Assembly (NCBI GenBank): GCA_026125285.1
Contig: JAHCLO010000002.1
Coordinates: forward strand, 86,440 to 150,439
Direction: 5' to 3'
Length of the DNA stretch: 64,000 nt
From: Verrucomicrobiia bacterium
GTDB taxonomy: Bacteria > Verrucomicrobiota > Verrucomicrobiia > Limisphaerales > JADLHS01
Positions 43,601 through 52,391 of this stretch are shown in pieces (the stretch's first letter is position 1; every line of letters begins with the position of its first letter). Position numbers and translations under genes: made by a program. The notes under the pieces are model-generated. The model had not been told where the DNA came from and did not search any database. It worked only from the letters and a program-made list of their open reading frames with translations.

Positions 43601-44369
43601 TCGCGACGACGTTGGACAAACCAGCGGGAATGGCGCCTTGGCCAAAGGTGTTGTCACCCCAGGCGACCACCTTTCCGTCGCCCCGTAACGCCAAGCTGTG
43701 GAATTGGCCTGCTGCCAACGCGATGACATTCGTGAGTCCGGGTGGGACGGTGGTCTTGCCCAAGTCTGGATTGCCCCACGCAATCACCGAGCCGTCGCCT
43801 TTGAGCGCCAGACTGTGCGTGCTCCCCGCCGCAATGGCGAGGACATTGGTGGCATCGGCGGGTGAGGGTGCGGCGCTGCCCCAGGAAATCACGTCGCCAT
43901 TGCGGGTCAGCGCCAGACCATTGCCCAGCGCCGCGCTAATGGCCGCCACATTGGTCAGGCCAGCGGGGATCGCGGATTGATTGCCCCAGGCAACCACCGT
44001 TCCGTCACGCTGCAGCGCCAGACTGAAATCACCGCCCGCCGCCAGTGCGACGACATTTGACAATCCTGCGGGAGGTGTGGCCTTGCCAAAAGTATTCTCA
44101 CCCCAGCCCCGCACGTTGCCACTGTGGTCAAGTGCCAGACTATGAAAGGAACCGCCCGCCACCGCTACGATGTTGGTGAGATTCGGTGGGACCGCAGTTT
44201 GGAGGCGACTATTGTCTCCCCACGCCGCCACGCTGCCCGCTGCATGAACTGGCTGTTGTGAGAACAAAGTAGTCGCCAAGGTGACGCCAAGGAAACCGAC
44301 TATGGAACTTGCTGCACGTACCGTTTGCCGTGAAACCTCTCCCTGGGTGGTCGAAACAGAATCGCTCAT
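40602..44369 (-). CDS. Giant secreted RCC1-repeat / Ig / VWA protein
   Basis: A 1255-residue exported protein. After an N-terminal hydrophobic segment (SIVGFLGVTLATTLF) there are about seven RCC1-like repeats of ~40 residues (GGSFHSLALDHSGNVRGWGE, AGSTHSLALKGDGSVIAWGN and others, residues ~45-320). Two Ig-like domains follow (YQWQLDGEDIVGATDSILLV, YQWHFEDAPIEDATNAVLTL), then putative-Ig (He_PIG-like) units (GLPAGLGVDILTGEIQG, LPLGLTVDPVTGLLSG). A VWA domain (FLVLDFTDSMASLTNGDSND, HYVIFVSDGRDESS) comes next, then an EF-hand-like loop (DPDGDGLLTWQEYRANTNPR) and the C-terminal module also seen in the 20009 gene. It is probably a cell-surface adhesion or display protein. Function unknown. Confidence 0.85.
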   Translation of the reverse strand: MSDSVSTTQGEVSRQTVRAASSIVGFLGVTLATTLFSQQPVHAAGSVAAWGDNSRLQTAVPPNLTNIVAVAGGSFHSLALDHSGNVRGWGENTFGKATPPAGLSNVVALAAGGDFSLALQRDGTVVAWGNQSAIPAGLTNVAAISAALGNGLALTRNGDVISWGSAAPSPADATNVLAIAAGSTHSLALKGDGSVIAWGNPDLGKTTVPPGLTNVIALAAGQFHSLALRGDGKVVAWGDNTFGQGAIPAGLSNVVAIAAGAFHSLALRSDGRLFAWGDPTYNQHIVPGGISNVFNFAGGRYHSLAVLGDGAPVITVQPVGHYNDETQTARFQVMAAGQQPFSYQWQLDGEDIVGATDSILLVTNVQPADAGVYSVIVSNAMGSVISGPAVLPPWWQRPFFVEQPADLSPFCNTPATFQVDARGWPTLHYQWHFEDAPIEDATNAVLTLNNVTLDQAGNYWVMITNMNGSITSRVATLTVVGEPPQITSPLLASGKQGVAFNYTITGLHNPSSFNAEGLPAGLGVDILTGEIQGIPFENGTFEVLLSATNLCAMATASLTLTFTSSVPVITSALSASGVEEVNFSYQITATESPTAFGGQNLPLGLTVDPVTGLLSGRSVYAGEFDAIITASNEWGTGSTNLHLSFTNGTVNGLAIADVTYDYSSPYLLDFEFSLRDTDDPAEGRAVVVPPSWLTVVCMEDEQSISPTETAIILQRADAKLLKAFLVLDFTDSMASLTNGDSNDDGISDAVDGMVRGAKDFVNQQSAAAQIGVYEFHREDVEPQLVAGLTTDKLLLNEAIDRIWEDYVQDFPAGSRCWDTLMAAITGLGASNRDEQHYVIFVSDGRDESSVSSAQDVIDAALANGVKIYCVGFGAELDPTPLLDITTQTMGRYYTATNAADLAAEFAQIGKDVNGQYLLRWATLKRSDTPFMPSFQISYQGYDAYSPTNPVYLDPDNPFEVDDTTDPPTTNYFYITNIIIATYVPSDHVGDVTRGALRLVSEAQLQPTAVNLRAAYMPRHIRQIRLHYRANYPCTPTLMSTAPGELLEGWTLTETDDGEGGKWLEIASPFPQSLTNSLPFATLGNLIQFTFRDLTNAAIAFSLLEMDNDIYATTGGQSFIIENTDEFTTVYPALPYGTPVPWLMANGFTNDFVNAELSDPDGDGLLTWQEYRANTNPREAASTFLVRSLVRSETSGWYEITFTTSLNRLYQLETSEDLVTWQILQTDIQGTGDDFTVIDGRAPPEETPVFYRVLVY

Positions 44370-44467
44370 AGTACGGTCAACTTAGTTCGCCCCCTCTGCA
44401 TTACAAACCAAATATTGTGACAATTCGTTGACTGAGCGCGGATTACTGGGCCTGAACCGTTGAGATG

Positions 44468-45715
44468 TCATCGTGCGTTGTGCCGCCCACCGGTTGGAAA
44501 GTTGGCGGGATTTTGCGGCCGATTCGTGAAGGGGGCGGTCAAAGTATCGTGCTGTTTTGGCTGAAGCCCAACATGGTGGACGCCTCAGCCACGACCAAGT
44601 ATGCTTACACCCCTGGCGGGCAGTTGTGGGCCGAAGACGGCCCGTGGAGCAATGACACCGTGACGAACACGTACACATACCGGATGCGCACCGGCCTGGC
44701 GTTGCAACAGCCCACCGGCGTATGGACCAATGGTTTCTGTTACGATTATGCCAAACGCCTGACTAATGTGACCTCGCCTGCCGGGACGTTCAGCTCCCTC
44801 TTTTCTGGAGTCACGCATCACGCATCACCCTCCTCAACACCAGCTACATCACCAACTACTACAACAACACAGCACGGCTGCTTTTCACCAAGCTCAACAA
44901 TTCCAGCCACACCATGCTGAACAAACACGAATATGTCTATAACGCCGGCAACCAACGCACCAAACACACGCGGCAGGACAACAGTCACCTGACCTTGAGC
45001 TACGATCCCCTCGGGCAGTTGACCATTGCGCGGGCCACCAATTCCGGCGGCACGCTCATCACCGGCGAGACCAAGGGCTACGCCTACGACGCGGCGTGGA
45101 ATCTGAGTCGGCGCACGAATAACTCCACCACGCAAACCTTCGGCGTGGACGGGAAGAACCAGTTGACCTATGAGCCGGGGATGACCGATGCCTGTGACGC
45201 CAACGGCAACCTGACCAACCGCAACGACGGCAGTTACTAATACGGCTACAGCTACACGTACGACGACGAGAACCGGTTGAGCAGCGCGTCGTATCGCAGC
45301 CAGTCCGGGCAGGAGGCGAATTGGTGGCGGACGGTGTTCACCTACGACGGGCTGGGCCGACTGCGGCAGCGCCAGGAACAGACGGGCAATATGGCGGGTG
45401 GTATCTCGGCACGACCACCAGCTACCTTTACGACGGGATGCGGGTGATTTACACCATGAGATATTCCAAGCAATGTAGTTTTGTTGGTCCGGCTGCGAGC
45501 GGTTCGGCTGCTACGGTACTTGGTTGGAAGCGGCGTTTATCTCACGGGGTGAAGGAACGCGCGGGCAATCCCACCGTGAGCTACACGCGGGGGAGGAATC
45601 TGTCCGGTTCGCTGGAAGGCGCCGGCGGTATTGGTGGACTGCTCGCTCGCTCGCATGGCTACTCATCTGGGAACTGGAGCACGCACAACTTCTATCATAC
45701 CGACGCCGGCGGTAT
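44468..45715 (+). pseudogene. Decayed RHS-repeat gene
   Basis: YD-repeat text is readable in successive frames: TTKYAYTPGGQLWAEDGPW, then CYDYAKRLTNVTSPAGTF, a frameshift near 44.81 kb, and LNTSYITNYYNNTARL, HEYVYNAGNQRTKHTRQDN. CDANGNLTNRNDGSY then stops at TAA (45238-45240). The same frame continues with YGYSYTYDDENRLSSASYRS, and after another shift near 45.39 kb GWYLGTTTSYLYDGMRVI. It ends with NPTVSYTRGRNLSGSLEGAG, GGIGGLLARSHGYSSGNW and NFYHTDAGG. There are at least two frameshifts and one stop. A foreign-looking stretch interrupts it at about 45.45-45.56 kb. There is no signal peptide and no complete core, so it is inactive. Confidence 0.8.
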
Positions 45716-46375
45716 ATGACTTCATCAACACATTGGGTCGATGCGGGAAAGGAGGGGCTGGATTATCTTAGAAGGTGCCTAGCTGCTGGCAAAACCCTTT
45801 CCAAGCTTATTCAGCAACGAATTGCAGACGTCCCTGGCATCGCCAAAGCGCTTGTGCCCGCGACGTTCCGCATCAACTCCTTGCATGCTTTCGAGGTGGG
45901 AGGACTGCTGCCGCAAACTGGCGAAGTAGCTTTCCAAGCTGGATCAGACTCAATCGCCGTCTCGAAGCCAACCCTCATCCATCCGATGGTTCAGAAAATT
46001 ACCCAGAATCTGCGTATGGACATGGATCGCATCTGCGTGTGTGAAGAGCAAATGATGATGCCAGGAGACCCTGTGGCAAAAACCCCAACGAACCGACTGT
46101 TCAGGTATCATGACGAGCTTTATCATGTTTGTCTAGGAACAGATTCTAACGAGAAAGTAGCAGAAACCCTTCGGAAAGCATACTCCTGGTCACGTATGGG
46201 TGTTATCTCCTCCCGCACGGGTATTGTCTGGAGAAAAGAGGGACTTACTGATGTCACCCGGGATTATCTCGAGAAATTAGCGGCTGCTGCTCGGTTCGTG
46301 TTTGTGGGTGCGTACGATGGTGAGAGCTTCCTTCTTTGGACGGACGAAGCGCGCCAAGATGAATCCCAGAGGTGA
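45716..46375 (+). CDS. Hypothetical protein at the broken end of the RHS pseudogene
   Basis: ATG at 45716 opens 219 codons (MTSSTHWVDAGKEGLDYLRR...). The product is soluble and balanced, with segments such as VPATFRINSLHAFEVGGLLP and YSWSRMGVISSRTGIVWRKE. The DNA is clearly less GC-rich than the flanking RHS text, as for the cassette ends of polymorphic toxins. It starts within a few bases of where the RHS reading ends (YHTDAGG). Given its position it could be an immunity protein or the remains of a toxin-tip cassette. I recognise no family. The frame opens earlier (45524) but that part is antisense or shifted RHS text. Confidence 0.5.
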   Translation: MTSSTHWVDAGKEGLDYLRRCLAAGKTLSKLIQQRIADVPGIAKALVPATFRINSLHAFEVGGLLPQTGEVAFQAGSDSIAVSKPTLIHPMVQKITQNLRMDMDRICVCEEQMMMPGDPVAKTPTNRLFRYHDELYHVCLGTDSNEKVAETLRKAYSWSRMGVISSRTGIVWRKEGLTDVTRDYLEKLAAAARFVFVGAYDGESFLLWTDEARQDESQR

Positions 46376-46378
46376 GTT

Positions 46379-46561
46379 ATGAAGCGGTGGCGAATGACTC
46401 ATACCGATAGCTGGTACCGGTGTGATCCGTACACCTACGATCCCACCAGGAATCTCATGAACCGCAGCGGCGAGACCTTCACCGTAAACAGTCAGATGTT
46501 TGCCGCAAAATATCGTGATAGGTTCGGTTGGCGCTCATGCTCGGCAAAGCGCTGCGCGTGA
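46379..46561 (+). pseudogene. Possible RHS fragment
   Basis: A 60-codon frame contains YTYDPTRNLMNRSGETFTVN, which resembles an RHS unit (YDxTGNL...). The surrounding residues are not informative. It lies between the 219-residue gene and the second IS element and is probably part of the same decayed RHS locus. Confidence 0.3.
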
Positions 46562-46602
46562 GCGCCACCGTTGCGCCCTGAACGACCGCCGGATTGCTTG
46601 AA

Positions 46603-48157
46603 CCTCAAGAATGAGCGAAAGCAGTATTGCATGCGGAAAATCTCCAGCAACATCGCTTTTCTCGGCGCCTCCGGCCGGACAAATTCACATTTTTTGGGGG
46701 AGCCGCAGTTGGCTCGCCTTCTGAAAGGCGGCGCCGAAGGCGGCGCGCTGAACGTAATCCTTGGGCAACTGCAACACGTTGCGCCCGGCGCGACTGACCA
46801 GCCGTGCCGGCAACACCAAGAAGTCCGCGCGCACCGTCTCGATCGTGGCGGTCGCGCACTCCACGGGCAGGCACAGCCGCTTGAACCAATGCACCAGGTC
46901 GTAGGCCAGCAGCACCAAGTGAAAGAAAGCGACATTGGCCAACCAGTTGCGCGACGGAATTTTTCCCAGCGGCAGATCGTAGAGCAACTCGCGGATGTGC
47001 TTCTCGATCGTCGCCCGCGGGCAATAAAAGTTCCACCCGCGCCACGGTGCCAAATCCAAATTGGTGACGAACACACTGTAGGCATAGCGGCGGTCCTTGA
47101 AGAGCGTCAACTGCTGGGCCTCGGCGGGACCCTCCGGAATCGGGCGCCGCACGACCACGAAGCGGCGCGCCTTGGGCCAGCGATGGGGTGGGTAGGAAAA
47201 CTCGGCCACCTCCCAGCCGTTTGGCAGTTTCTGAAATCGGGCCTCGCGGGCACGCCGCTTGATCGGGGCGCATTCCTTGGCGACGAGGACGTAGCCCAGC
47301 CCCAGCTTTTCCAGGCGCCCAATGAATTTCCCGCTGAAGTAACCCGCATCGCTTCGCACCCGAATCCAATCCCGCCACAACCCGGCCGGCACCTTGTCCA
47401 GGCAGCGCTGAAAAAAGAAAACGACCCCGGTGTTGGTCGCCGCGTCGCCCGGGCGGAGCGAGGCGTGCCAGAATTCCTGCCGCTGCGCGTCGAAGCACAA
47501 CAGCGGGTGGTACGAGGGCCGGCCCTTCTTCTTGGGATTGTAGCCAATCCGGGCACCTGGTTGATGGCCGTAGCGGGTCAGGACCACCGAATCCACAGCG
47601 AAGATCAGACTGGCCCGCGCTACGGGCAGCGCGCCCAACTGCGTGCACAGCCAGTCATGCAAGCTCACCAACTGCCGCACCGATCGCGGCGTCAACCCCT
47701 GCAGAAACCGTCGCAAGGTCGTCTCGTTGGGAAAGCGCTTCAGCCCCAACAAGTCGAGGAAGGTCCCGTTGTACTGCAGCAATTCGGTTTTGTTGATCCG
47801 CCGCAGGCCGACGATCACGGCGTAGAGCAGCGCCGAGATCAAGTCGGCGGGGACGTAGTCGCCCTGGCACTGCGGCATCTGAACGCGGCGCTGGAGACGC
47901 CGGCGCAAGGCGAGGGATTGACAAAAACGCTGCAACAGCACCAACCCGCCGAAGTGCGTCAGATGCGTCTCGGCGAACGAAAGACTCAATGTTCGCAAGG
48001 CTTTTGGCACGCGAAGAAAGGCAATTGCCGCTCGCGGAACGCTCGGCCACAAAGTTCACTGAAAGTGAGGTTGGTGGCCCCGGCGGAAAACTGCCCGGCA
48101 TGCCTCTAAAATCCATAATCTTCACATGTCATCTCAATGGCACACGCACTCTTGAGG
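46603..48157 (-). mobile_element. Second IS1380-type element, ~1555 bp, with 5-bp target duplication
   Basis: The left end is CCTCAAGAATG at 46603; the right end CACTCTTGAGG closes at 48157. These are inverted repeats of about 11 bases with one mismatch. Direct repeats TTGAA flank them at 46598-46602 and 48158-48162. One transposase gene fills the element on the minus strand. The ends differ from those of the element at 18274, so the two are different IS species. Confidence 0.8.
46685..48052 (-). CDS. IS1380-family transposase
   Basis: A 455-residue transposase. The motifs match the IS1380 family: LIFAVDSVVLTRYGHQPGAR with IGYNPKKKGRPSYHPLLCF (first Asp), VRSDAGYFSGKFIGRLEKLG (second Asp), and YCPRATIEKHIRELLYDLPL (Glu). 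The N-terminal region (LTHFGGLVLLQRFCQSLALR, FPNETTLRRFLQGLTPRSVR) is also typical. The frame begins at a TTG (48052); no closer ATG suits the family. No internal stop is seen, so it may be functional. The large plus-strand frame over it is a shadow. Confidence 0.9.
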   Translation of the reverse strand: MWPSVPRAAIAFLRVPKALRTLSLSFAETHLTHFGGLVLLQRFCQSLALRRRLQRRVQMPQCQGDYVPADLISALLYAVIVGLRRINKTELLQYNGTFLDLLGLKRFPNETTLRRFLQGLTPRSVRQLVSLHDWLCTQLGALPVARASLIFAVDSVVLTRYGHQPGARIGYNPKKKGRPSYHPLLCFDAQRQEFWHASLRPGDAATNTGVVFFFQRCLDKVPAGLWRDWIRVRSDAGYFSGKFIGRLEKLGLGYVLVAKECAPIKRRAREARFQKLPNGWEVAEFSYPPHRWPKARRFVVVRRPIPEGPAEAQQLTLFKDRRYAYSVFVTNLDLAPWRGWNFYCPRATIEKHIRELLYDLPLGKIPSRNWLANVAFFHLVLLAYDLVHWFKRLCLPVECATATIETVRADFLVLPARLVSRAGRNVLQLPKDYVQRAAFGAAFQKASQLRLPQKM

Positions 48158-48319
48158 TTGAAGGTTTGAGCGGATTATCAACTCGCGGACCTTCGCCCGC
48201 ACCGGCGTTTCCGAGCTTGCGGCTGATTTGCCGAATGCAAGTCCGCGCTACAGCCGGACAAGACCGAAGCCTTACGCCCTGCCGCGAATTCCCGTTGACG
48301 AGCGGAGGCTGGCTTGGGG

Positions 48320-50824
48320 ATGATGCGCCGCAATCCCGTGAATACTTGGCGCACATTCCAGAGACTGATCGTGACCGGCGGATTGATCGCCGGCTTGCGC
48401 CTCACGGGATTCGGTGCGCCCGGACAGTCGTTCGAGGAAGCCAAGGAGCATTGGGCGTATCAGCCCGTCAGGCACCCAACACCGCCCCAAGTCAAAGCGA
48501 CTGAGCGCGTGCAGTCGCCGATGGACGCGTTCCTCCTCGCCGAGTTGGAGAAGCACGAACTTACCTTCGCGCCGCCCGCGGATAAACGCACGCTCCTGCG
48601 CCGGGTCTATTATGGTCTGACCGGCCTGCCGCCTACGTTTGCAGAAATTCGTGCGTTCGAGAGCGACGATTCGGCGGAGGCGTTGGCGAAGGTGGTGGAG
48701 CGCCTGCTCGCTTCACCGCGTTACGGCGAACGCTGGGGACGGCATTGGCTGGACGTGGCGCGTTACGCGGACACCAAGGACTTGGTGCTGGTCTATGGCA
48801 AGGATGCCTTGCGCCCGTTTGCCTACACGTATCGCGATTATGTCATCCGCGCCTTCAACGAAGATTTGCCGTACGATCAATTTGTTCGCGATCAACTTGC
48901 CGCCGACCTCATCGAAACGAAATTGCCGGCCTGGAGATTGGCCGCCCTCGGCTTCCTGACCGTGGGCCGGATGTTCGACCAGAATCCGCACGACCAGATT
49001 GACGACCAGATTGACACCACGACGCGCGGCTTGCTGGGTCTGACGGTCGCGTGCGCCCGTTGTCACGATCACATTTACGATGCGATCACGGCCAAAGATT
49101 ACTATGCGCTCTACGGGGTGTTCGCCAGCACGGAACGCCCATACGACTTGCCGTTGATCGAAGATCCGAAGGACGTGCCCGGCGGGATCGAGTTCGAGGA
49201 GAAGCTGGCCAAGGCGCGCAAGGAGTTGGAGGATCACGTGGACGCGGAGTTTGCGAAACTCACGGAGATGCTCCGCCAGCGGATTGGCGATTACCTCGTC
49301 CGCGCAGCGACGACGAGGCCGGACATCACGGAAACCACGCAGTTCGGTTTGTCGCTGATCCCGGAAGATTTTCGGCCCACGCTGGTACAACGGACGCGGC
49401 GATTGATTGCCCGGCGCGCGGTGCCGGACGACCGGATTTTCGGCCCGTGGGCGACGCTCATGAGGCTGGACGATGAAGAATTCCCCGCCAATTCGGCCGG
49501 GGTGCTGGATCGGGTGAAACCGCCAGGGGCGACGAAATTCAACCCGCTGGTCGTTGAGGCGTTGAGCAAAGCCACGCTGACGAATAAGGCCGCCGTCGCC
49601 CAGGCTTATGGCCAGTTGTTGCGCGATGTTTACGAGGAATCGAAGAAGCCCCCGGCTGGCAGTCCGGGATTGAGCGAGGATCAGCAGGAGTTGCTGGCGT
49701 TGGTCACGAGTCCAGAAAGCCCGATCTGGTTTCCGCGCCGCGACACTTCTGAACACATGTCGCGCGCCGAGAAAGACAAATGGCACGGCCTAGTGATGGC
49801 TTTGGACAAACTGGCAATCCATGCGACAAACGCCCCGCCCGCCCGCGCCATGATCGTGGCCGATCTGCCCGAACCTTACGAACCGCACGTCTTTCGGCGC
49901 GGCAACCCCGCGCGCCTGGGTGATGCCGTCCCGCGCGCCTACCTGCAGGTTTTGAGCGACGGCGAACCCAAACCGTTCACACACGGCAGCGGGCGGCTGG
50001 AACTCGCGCACGCGATCACTTCGATAACCAACCCGCTCACGGCGCGTGTGCTGGTGAATCGGGTCTGGATGGAACATTTCGGCGAGCCGCTGGTCAATTC
50101 GCCCGCGGACTTCGGCACGCGCAGCGATCCGCCCACGCATCCCGAGTTGCTCGACTGGCTGGCCGCGGAATTCATGCGCTCGGGTTGGAGTCTGAAACAG
50201 TTGCACCGCGTCATGCTTCTGAGCAGCGCGTATCAACAGTCCTCTCGGATTCCGCAGTCTGCACTCCGCACTCCGCGTTTGATTGATCCCGGCAACAAGC
50301 TGCTCTGGCATCACCCGCGCCGTCGGCTGGACCTCGAAGCCATGCGTGACTCGCTGCTGTTCGTTTCCGGCAAACTCGATTCAACCATGGGCGGAAGGCC
50401 CGTGGATGGCGCCAGTGATCCGCAGAATCGCCGCCGCACCGTTTACGGACTCGTGGACCGTCAGGACCTGCCCGCGCTGTATCGCGCGTTCGACTTCGCC
50501 GCGCCCGACCAATGTGTCGAACGCCGCCCGCGCACGACCGTGCCGCAACAGGCGCTCTTCGGGATGAACTCGGAGTTCGTAATGGAGCAGGCGCGCGCGC
50601 TGGTGGCGCGACCGGAGATTGCCGGTGAACCCACGCCGGCGCGGCAGGTTGACGCCTTGTTCAAGCACGCGCTGGGGCGGCGCGCGACGATGCAGGAAAC
50701 CGAAGCGGCGATGGGGTTTATTGAAGCCGCCAAAGCCGATGCCCAACCTGAGAATGGCCTGACGCCCTGGGAGCAATTTGCGCAGGTGCTTTTGATCTCG
50801 AACGAGGCTGTGTTTCTTGACTGA
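48320..50824 (+). CDS. DUF1549/DUF1553 (PSCyt2/PSD1) exported protein
   Basis: An 834-residue exported protein: signal-like segment (FQRLIVTGGLIAGLRLTGFG), DUF1549 region (SPMDAFLLAELEKHELTFAP, RRVYYGLTGLPPTFAEIRAF, RYGERWGRHWLDVARYADT, GLTVACARCHDHIYDAITAK) and DUF1553 region (HAITSITNPLTARVLVNRVW, MEHFGEPLVNSPADFGTRSD, PHPE-type WLAAEFMRSGWSLKQLHRVM, RRRLDLEAMRDSLLFVSGKL). It includes a CARCH motif of cytochrome type. It overlaps the DUF1501 gene, the usual partner in Planctomycetes and Verrucomicrobia, where such pairs are linked to polysaccharide or sulfated-glycan use. ATG at 48320; 48323 is equally possible. Confidence 0.9.
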   Translation: MMRRNPVNTWRTFQRLIVTGGLIAGLRLTGFGAPGQSFEEAKEHWAYQPVRHPTPPQVKATERVQSPMDAFLLAELEKHELTFAPPADKRTLLRRVYYGLTGLPPTFAEIRAFESDDSAEALAKVVERLLASPRYGERWGRHWLDVARYADTKDLVLVYGKDALRPFAYTYRDYVIRAFNEDLPYDQFVRDQLAADLIETKLPAWRLAALGFLTVGRMFDQNPHDQIDDQIDTTTRGLLGLTVACARCHDHIYDAITAKDYYALYGVFASTERPYDLPLIEDPKDVPGGIEFEEKLAKARKELEDHVDAEFAKLTEMLRQRIGDYLVRAATTRPDITETTQFGLSLIPEDFRPTLVQRTRRLIARRAVPDDRIFGPWATLMRLDDEEFPANSAGVLDRVKPPGATKFNPLVVEALSKATLTNKAAVAQAYGQLLRDVYEESKKPPAGSPGLSEDQQELLALVTSPESPIWFPRRDTSEHMSRAEKDKWHGLVMALDKLAIHATNAPPARAMIVADLPEPYEPHVFRRGNPARLGDAVPRAYLQVLSDGEPKPFTHGSGRLELAHAITSITNPLTARVLVNRVWMEHFGEPLVNSPADFGTRSDPPTHPELLDWLAAEFMRSGWSLKQLHRVMLLSSAYQQSSRIPQSALRTPRLIDPGNKLLWHHPRRRLDLEAMRDSLLFVSGKLDSTMGGRPVDGASDPQNRRRTVYGLVDRQDLPALYRAFDFAAPDQCVERRPRTTVPQQALFGMNSEFVMEQARALVARPEIAGEPTPARQVDALFKHALGRRATMQETEAAMGFIEAAKADAQPENGLTPWEQFAQVLLISNEAVFLD

Positions 50825-50828
50825 TACT

Positions 50829-52271
50829 ATGAACCCTTTTGAACATCTCCCGCCACGCTACCTTACGCGCCGGCAAATGCTCCGCCAGATGGGCACGGGC
50901 CTCGGTCTGCTGGGATTGGCCGGCGTGTTGGGCGACGCGCGGTTGTTAGTACCCGCGGCCAACGCCGCCGTCGTCAATCCGCTGGCCGCGAAGCCGCCGC
51001 ATTTTCCACCGCGCGCCAAGCGCATCATCCACATCTATCTCAACGGCGGACCGGCGCAGATGGACACCTTTGACCCCAAGCCGGAACTGACGAAGTGGGC
51101 CGACAAAGTCATTCCCACCGGCAATCTCACGACCGAGCGGCCCACCGGCGCGGCGCTGGCGTCACCGTTCAAGTTCCAGCCCTACGGTCAAAGTGGCATC
51201 GAGGTCAGCGAAATCTTTTCCAAGACGGCGCAACACGTGGACGATATATGTTTCATCCGCTCGATGTATGCCAACACGCCGAACCATGAGCAGTCCATGC
51301 GACTGATGAATTGCGGCGACGAACGGCTCGCGCGTCCCAGCTACGGCGCGTGGATCACCTACGGCATGGGTGCCGAAAACGAGAATCTGCCAGGCTACAT
51401 CGCGATGTGTCCCGGCCTGCCCGTGTCCGACGTGTCGAACTGGCGATCGGCGTTTCTGCCCGGCATTTATCAGGGCACGCACATCAACACGAAGAAATCC
51501 AAGCCCGAGGAGTTGCTGGAGAACATCAAGAACGGCCGCCTCACGCCGCACGCGCAACGGCGCCAGCTTGATTTGCTCGCCGAGTTCAACACCGAACATC
51601 AACGCGCCCGCGGCGACGATCCGCAACTGGAAGCGCGCATTCAATCGTTCGAACTCGCCTACCGGATGCAGCTCGAAGCCACGGACGCGTTCGACATTTC
51701 CAAGGAGCCGGAGCACATTCGCACGATGTATGGCGACACCGTGCAAGCGCGGCAGTTGCTCATTGCGCGGCGGTTGGTTGAGCGCGGCGTGCGCGTGGTG
51801 CAATGCTATCATGGCGACGTCCAGCCGTGGGACAGCCACAACGAAATCGAGCAGGAACATCGCAAACTCGCGGGCGAAGTGGACCAGGGGATCGCCGCAC
51901 TGCTCACGGATTTGAAACAGCGCGACTTGCTCAAGGACACCCTCGTCATTTGTGGCGGCGAATTTGGCCGCACGCCGGCGGTGGAAATTCCTTCGCCCGG
52001 CACGCCGGGGAAAGGCAAAGGCCGCGACCACAATCATTACGGCTTCACCGTGTGGCTGGCCGGCGGCGGCGTGAAAGGCGGGACAGTATATGGCGCAACG
52101 GACGAATTCGGATTCCGCGCGGTGGAAAACCCGGTTCACGTTCATGATCTGCACGCCACCATGCTGCATCTGCTGGGCTTCGATCACGAGCAACTCACCT
52201 ACCGATATGCGGGTCGCGATTTCCGGCTGACGGATGTGAGCGGCGAGGTGGTGAAGGAAATAATTGCTTAG
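50829..52271 (+). CDS. DUF1501 exported protein (sulfatase-like fold)
   Basis: A 480-residue protein with a twin-arginine-like leader (PPRYLTRRQMLRQMGTGLGL). The DUF1501 signature follows: RAKRIIHIYLNGGPAQMDTF, DPKPELTKWADKVIP, DICFIRSMYANTPNHEQSM, GVRVVQCYHGDVQPWDSHNE, VICGGEFGRTPAVE, GRDHNHYGFTVWLAGGGVKG and YGATDEFGF. The fold is related to alkaline phosphatase/sulfatase. It follows the DUF1549/1553 gene with overlapping stop and start region, so the two are one operon. A TTG at 50817 gives a four-residue longer form. Export by the TAT pathway is inferred from the RRQ motif. Confidence 0.92.
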   Translation: MNPFEHLPPRYLTRRQMLRQMGTGLGLLGLAGVLGDARLLVPAANAAVVNPLAAKPPHFPPRAKRIIHIYLNGGPAQMDTFDPKPELTKWADKVIPTGNLTTERPTGAALASPFKFQPYGQSGIEVSEIFSKTAQHVDDICFIRSMYANTPNHEQSMRLMNCGDERLARPSYGAWITYGMGAENENLPGYIAMCPGLPVSDVSNWRSAFLPGIYQGTHINTKKSKPEELLENIKNGRLTPHAQRRQLDLLAEFNTEHQRARGDDPQLEARIQSFELAYRMQLEATDAFDISKEPEHIRTMYGDTVQARQLLIARRLVERGVRVVQCYHGDVQPWDSHNEIEQEHRKLAGEVDQGIAALLTDLKQRDLLKDTLVICGGEFGRTPAVEIPSPGTPGKGKGRDHNHYGFTVWLAGGGVKGGTVYGATDEFGFRAVENPVHVHDLHATMLHLLGFDHEQLTYRYAGRDFRLTDVSGEVVKEIIA

Positions 52272-52362
52272 CCCTAGCCTTTGAGTTTGAGCCTTCTCGC
52301 GTCGGCATGTGTGCAATGCTCTTGGGTGGAGGTACAGTATTCTTTGATTCCGCTCAGCGAAA

Positions 52363-52371
52363 CTGTCACAA
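52363..52371 (+). promoter_or_regulatory. Shared motif upstream of the ECF sigma gene
   Basis: CTGTCACAA lies 21 bases before the sigma-factor start. A near-identical CTGTAACAA (53157-53165) precedes the kinase gene. It is a candidate for an element recognised by the sigma factor itself or by a common regulator. Confidence 0.35.
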
Positions 52372-52391
52372 ATAGCTGCGAGCACCAACCC

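Noticed and set aside
46571..48109. 512-codon plus-strand ORF over the second IS
   Set aside because: Shadow of the minus-strand IS1380 transposase.
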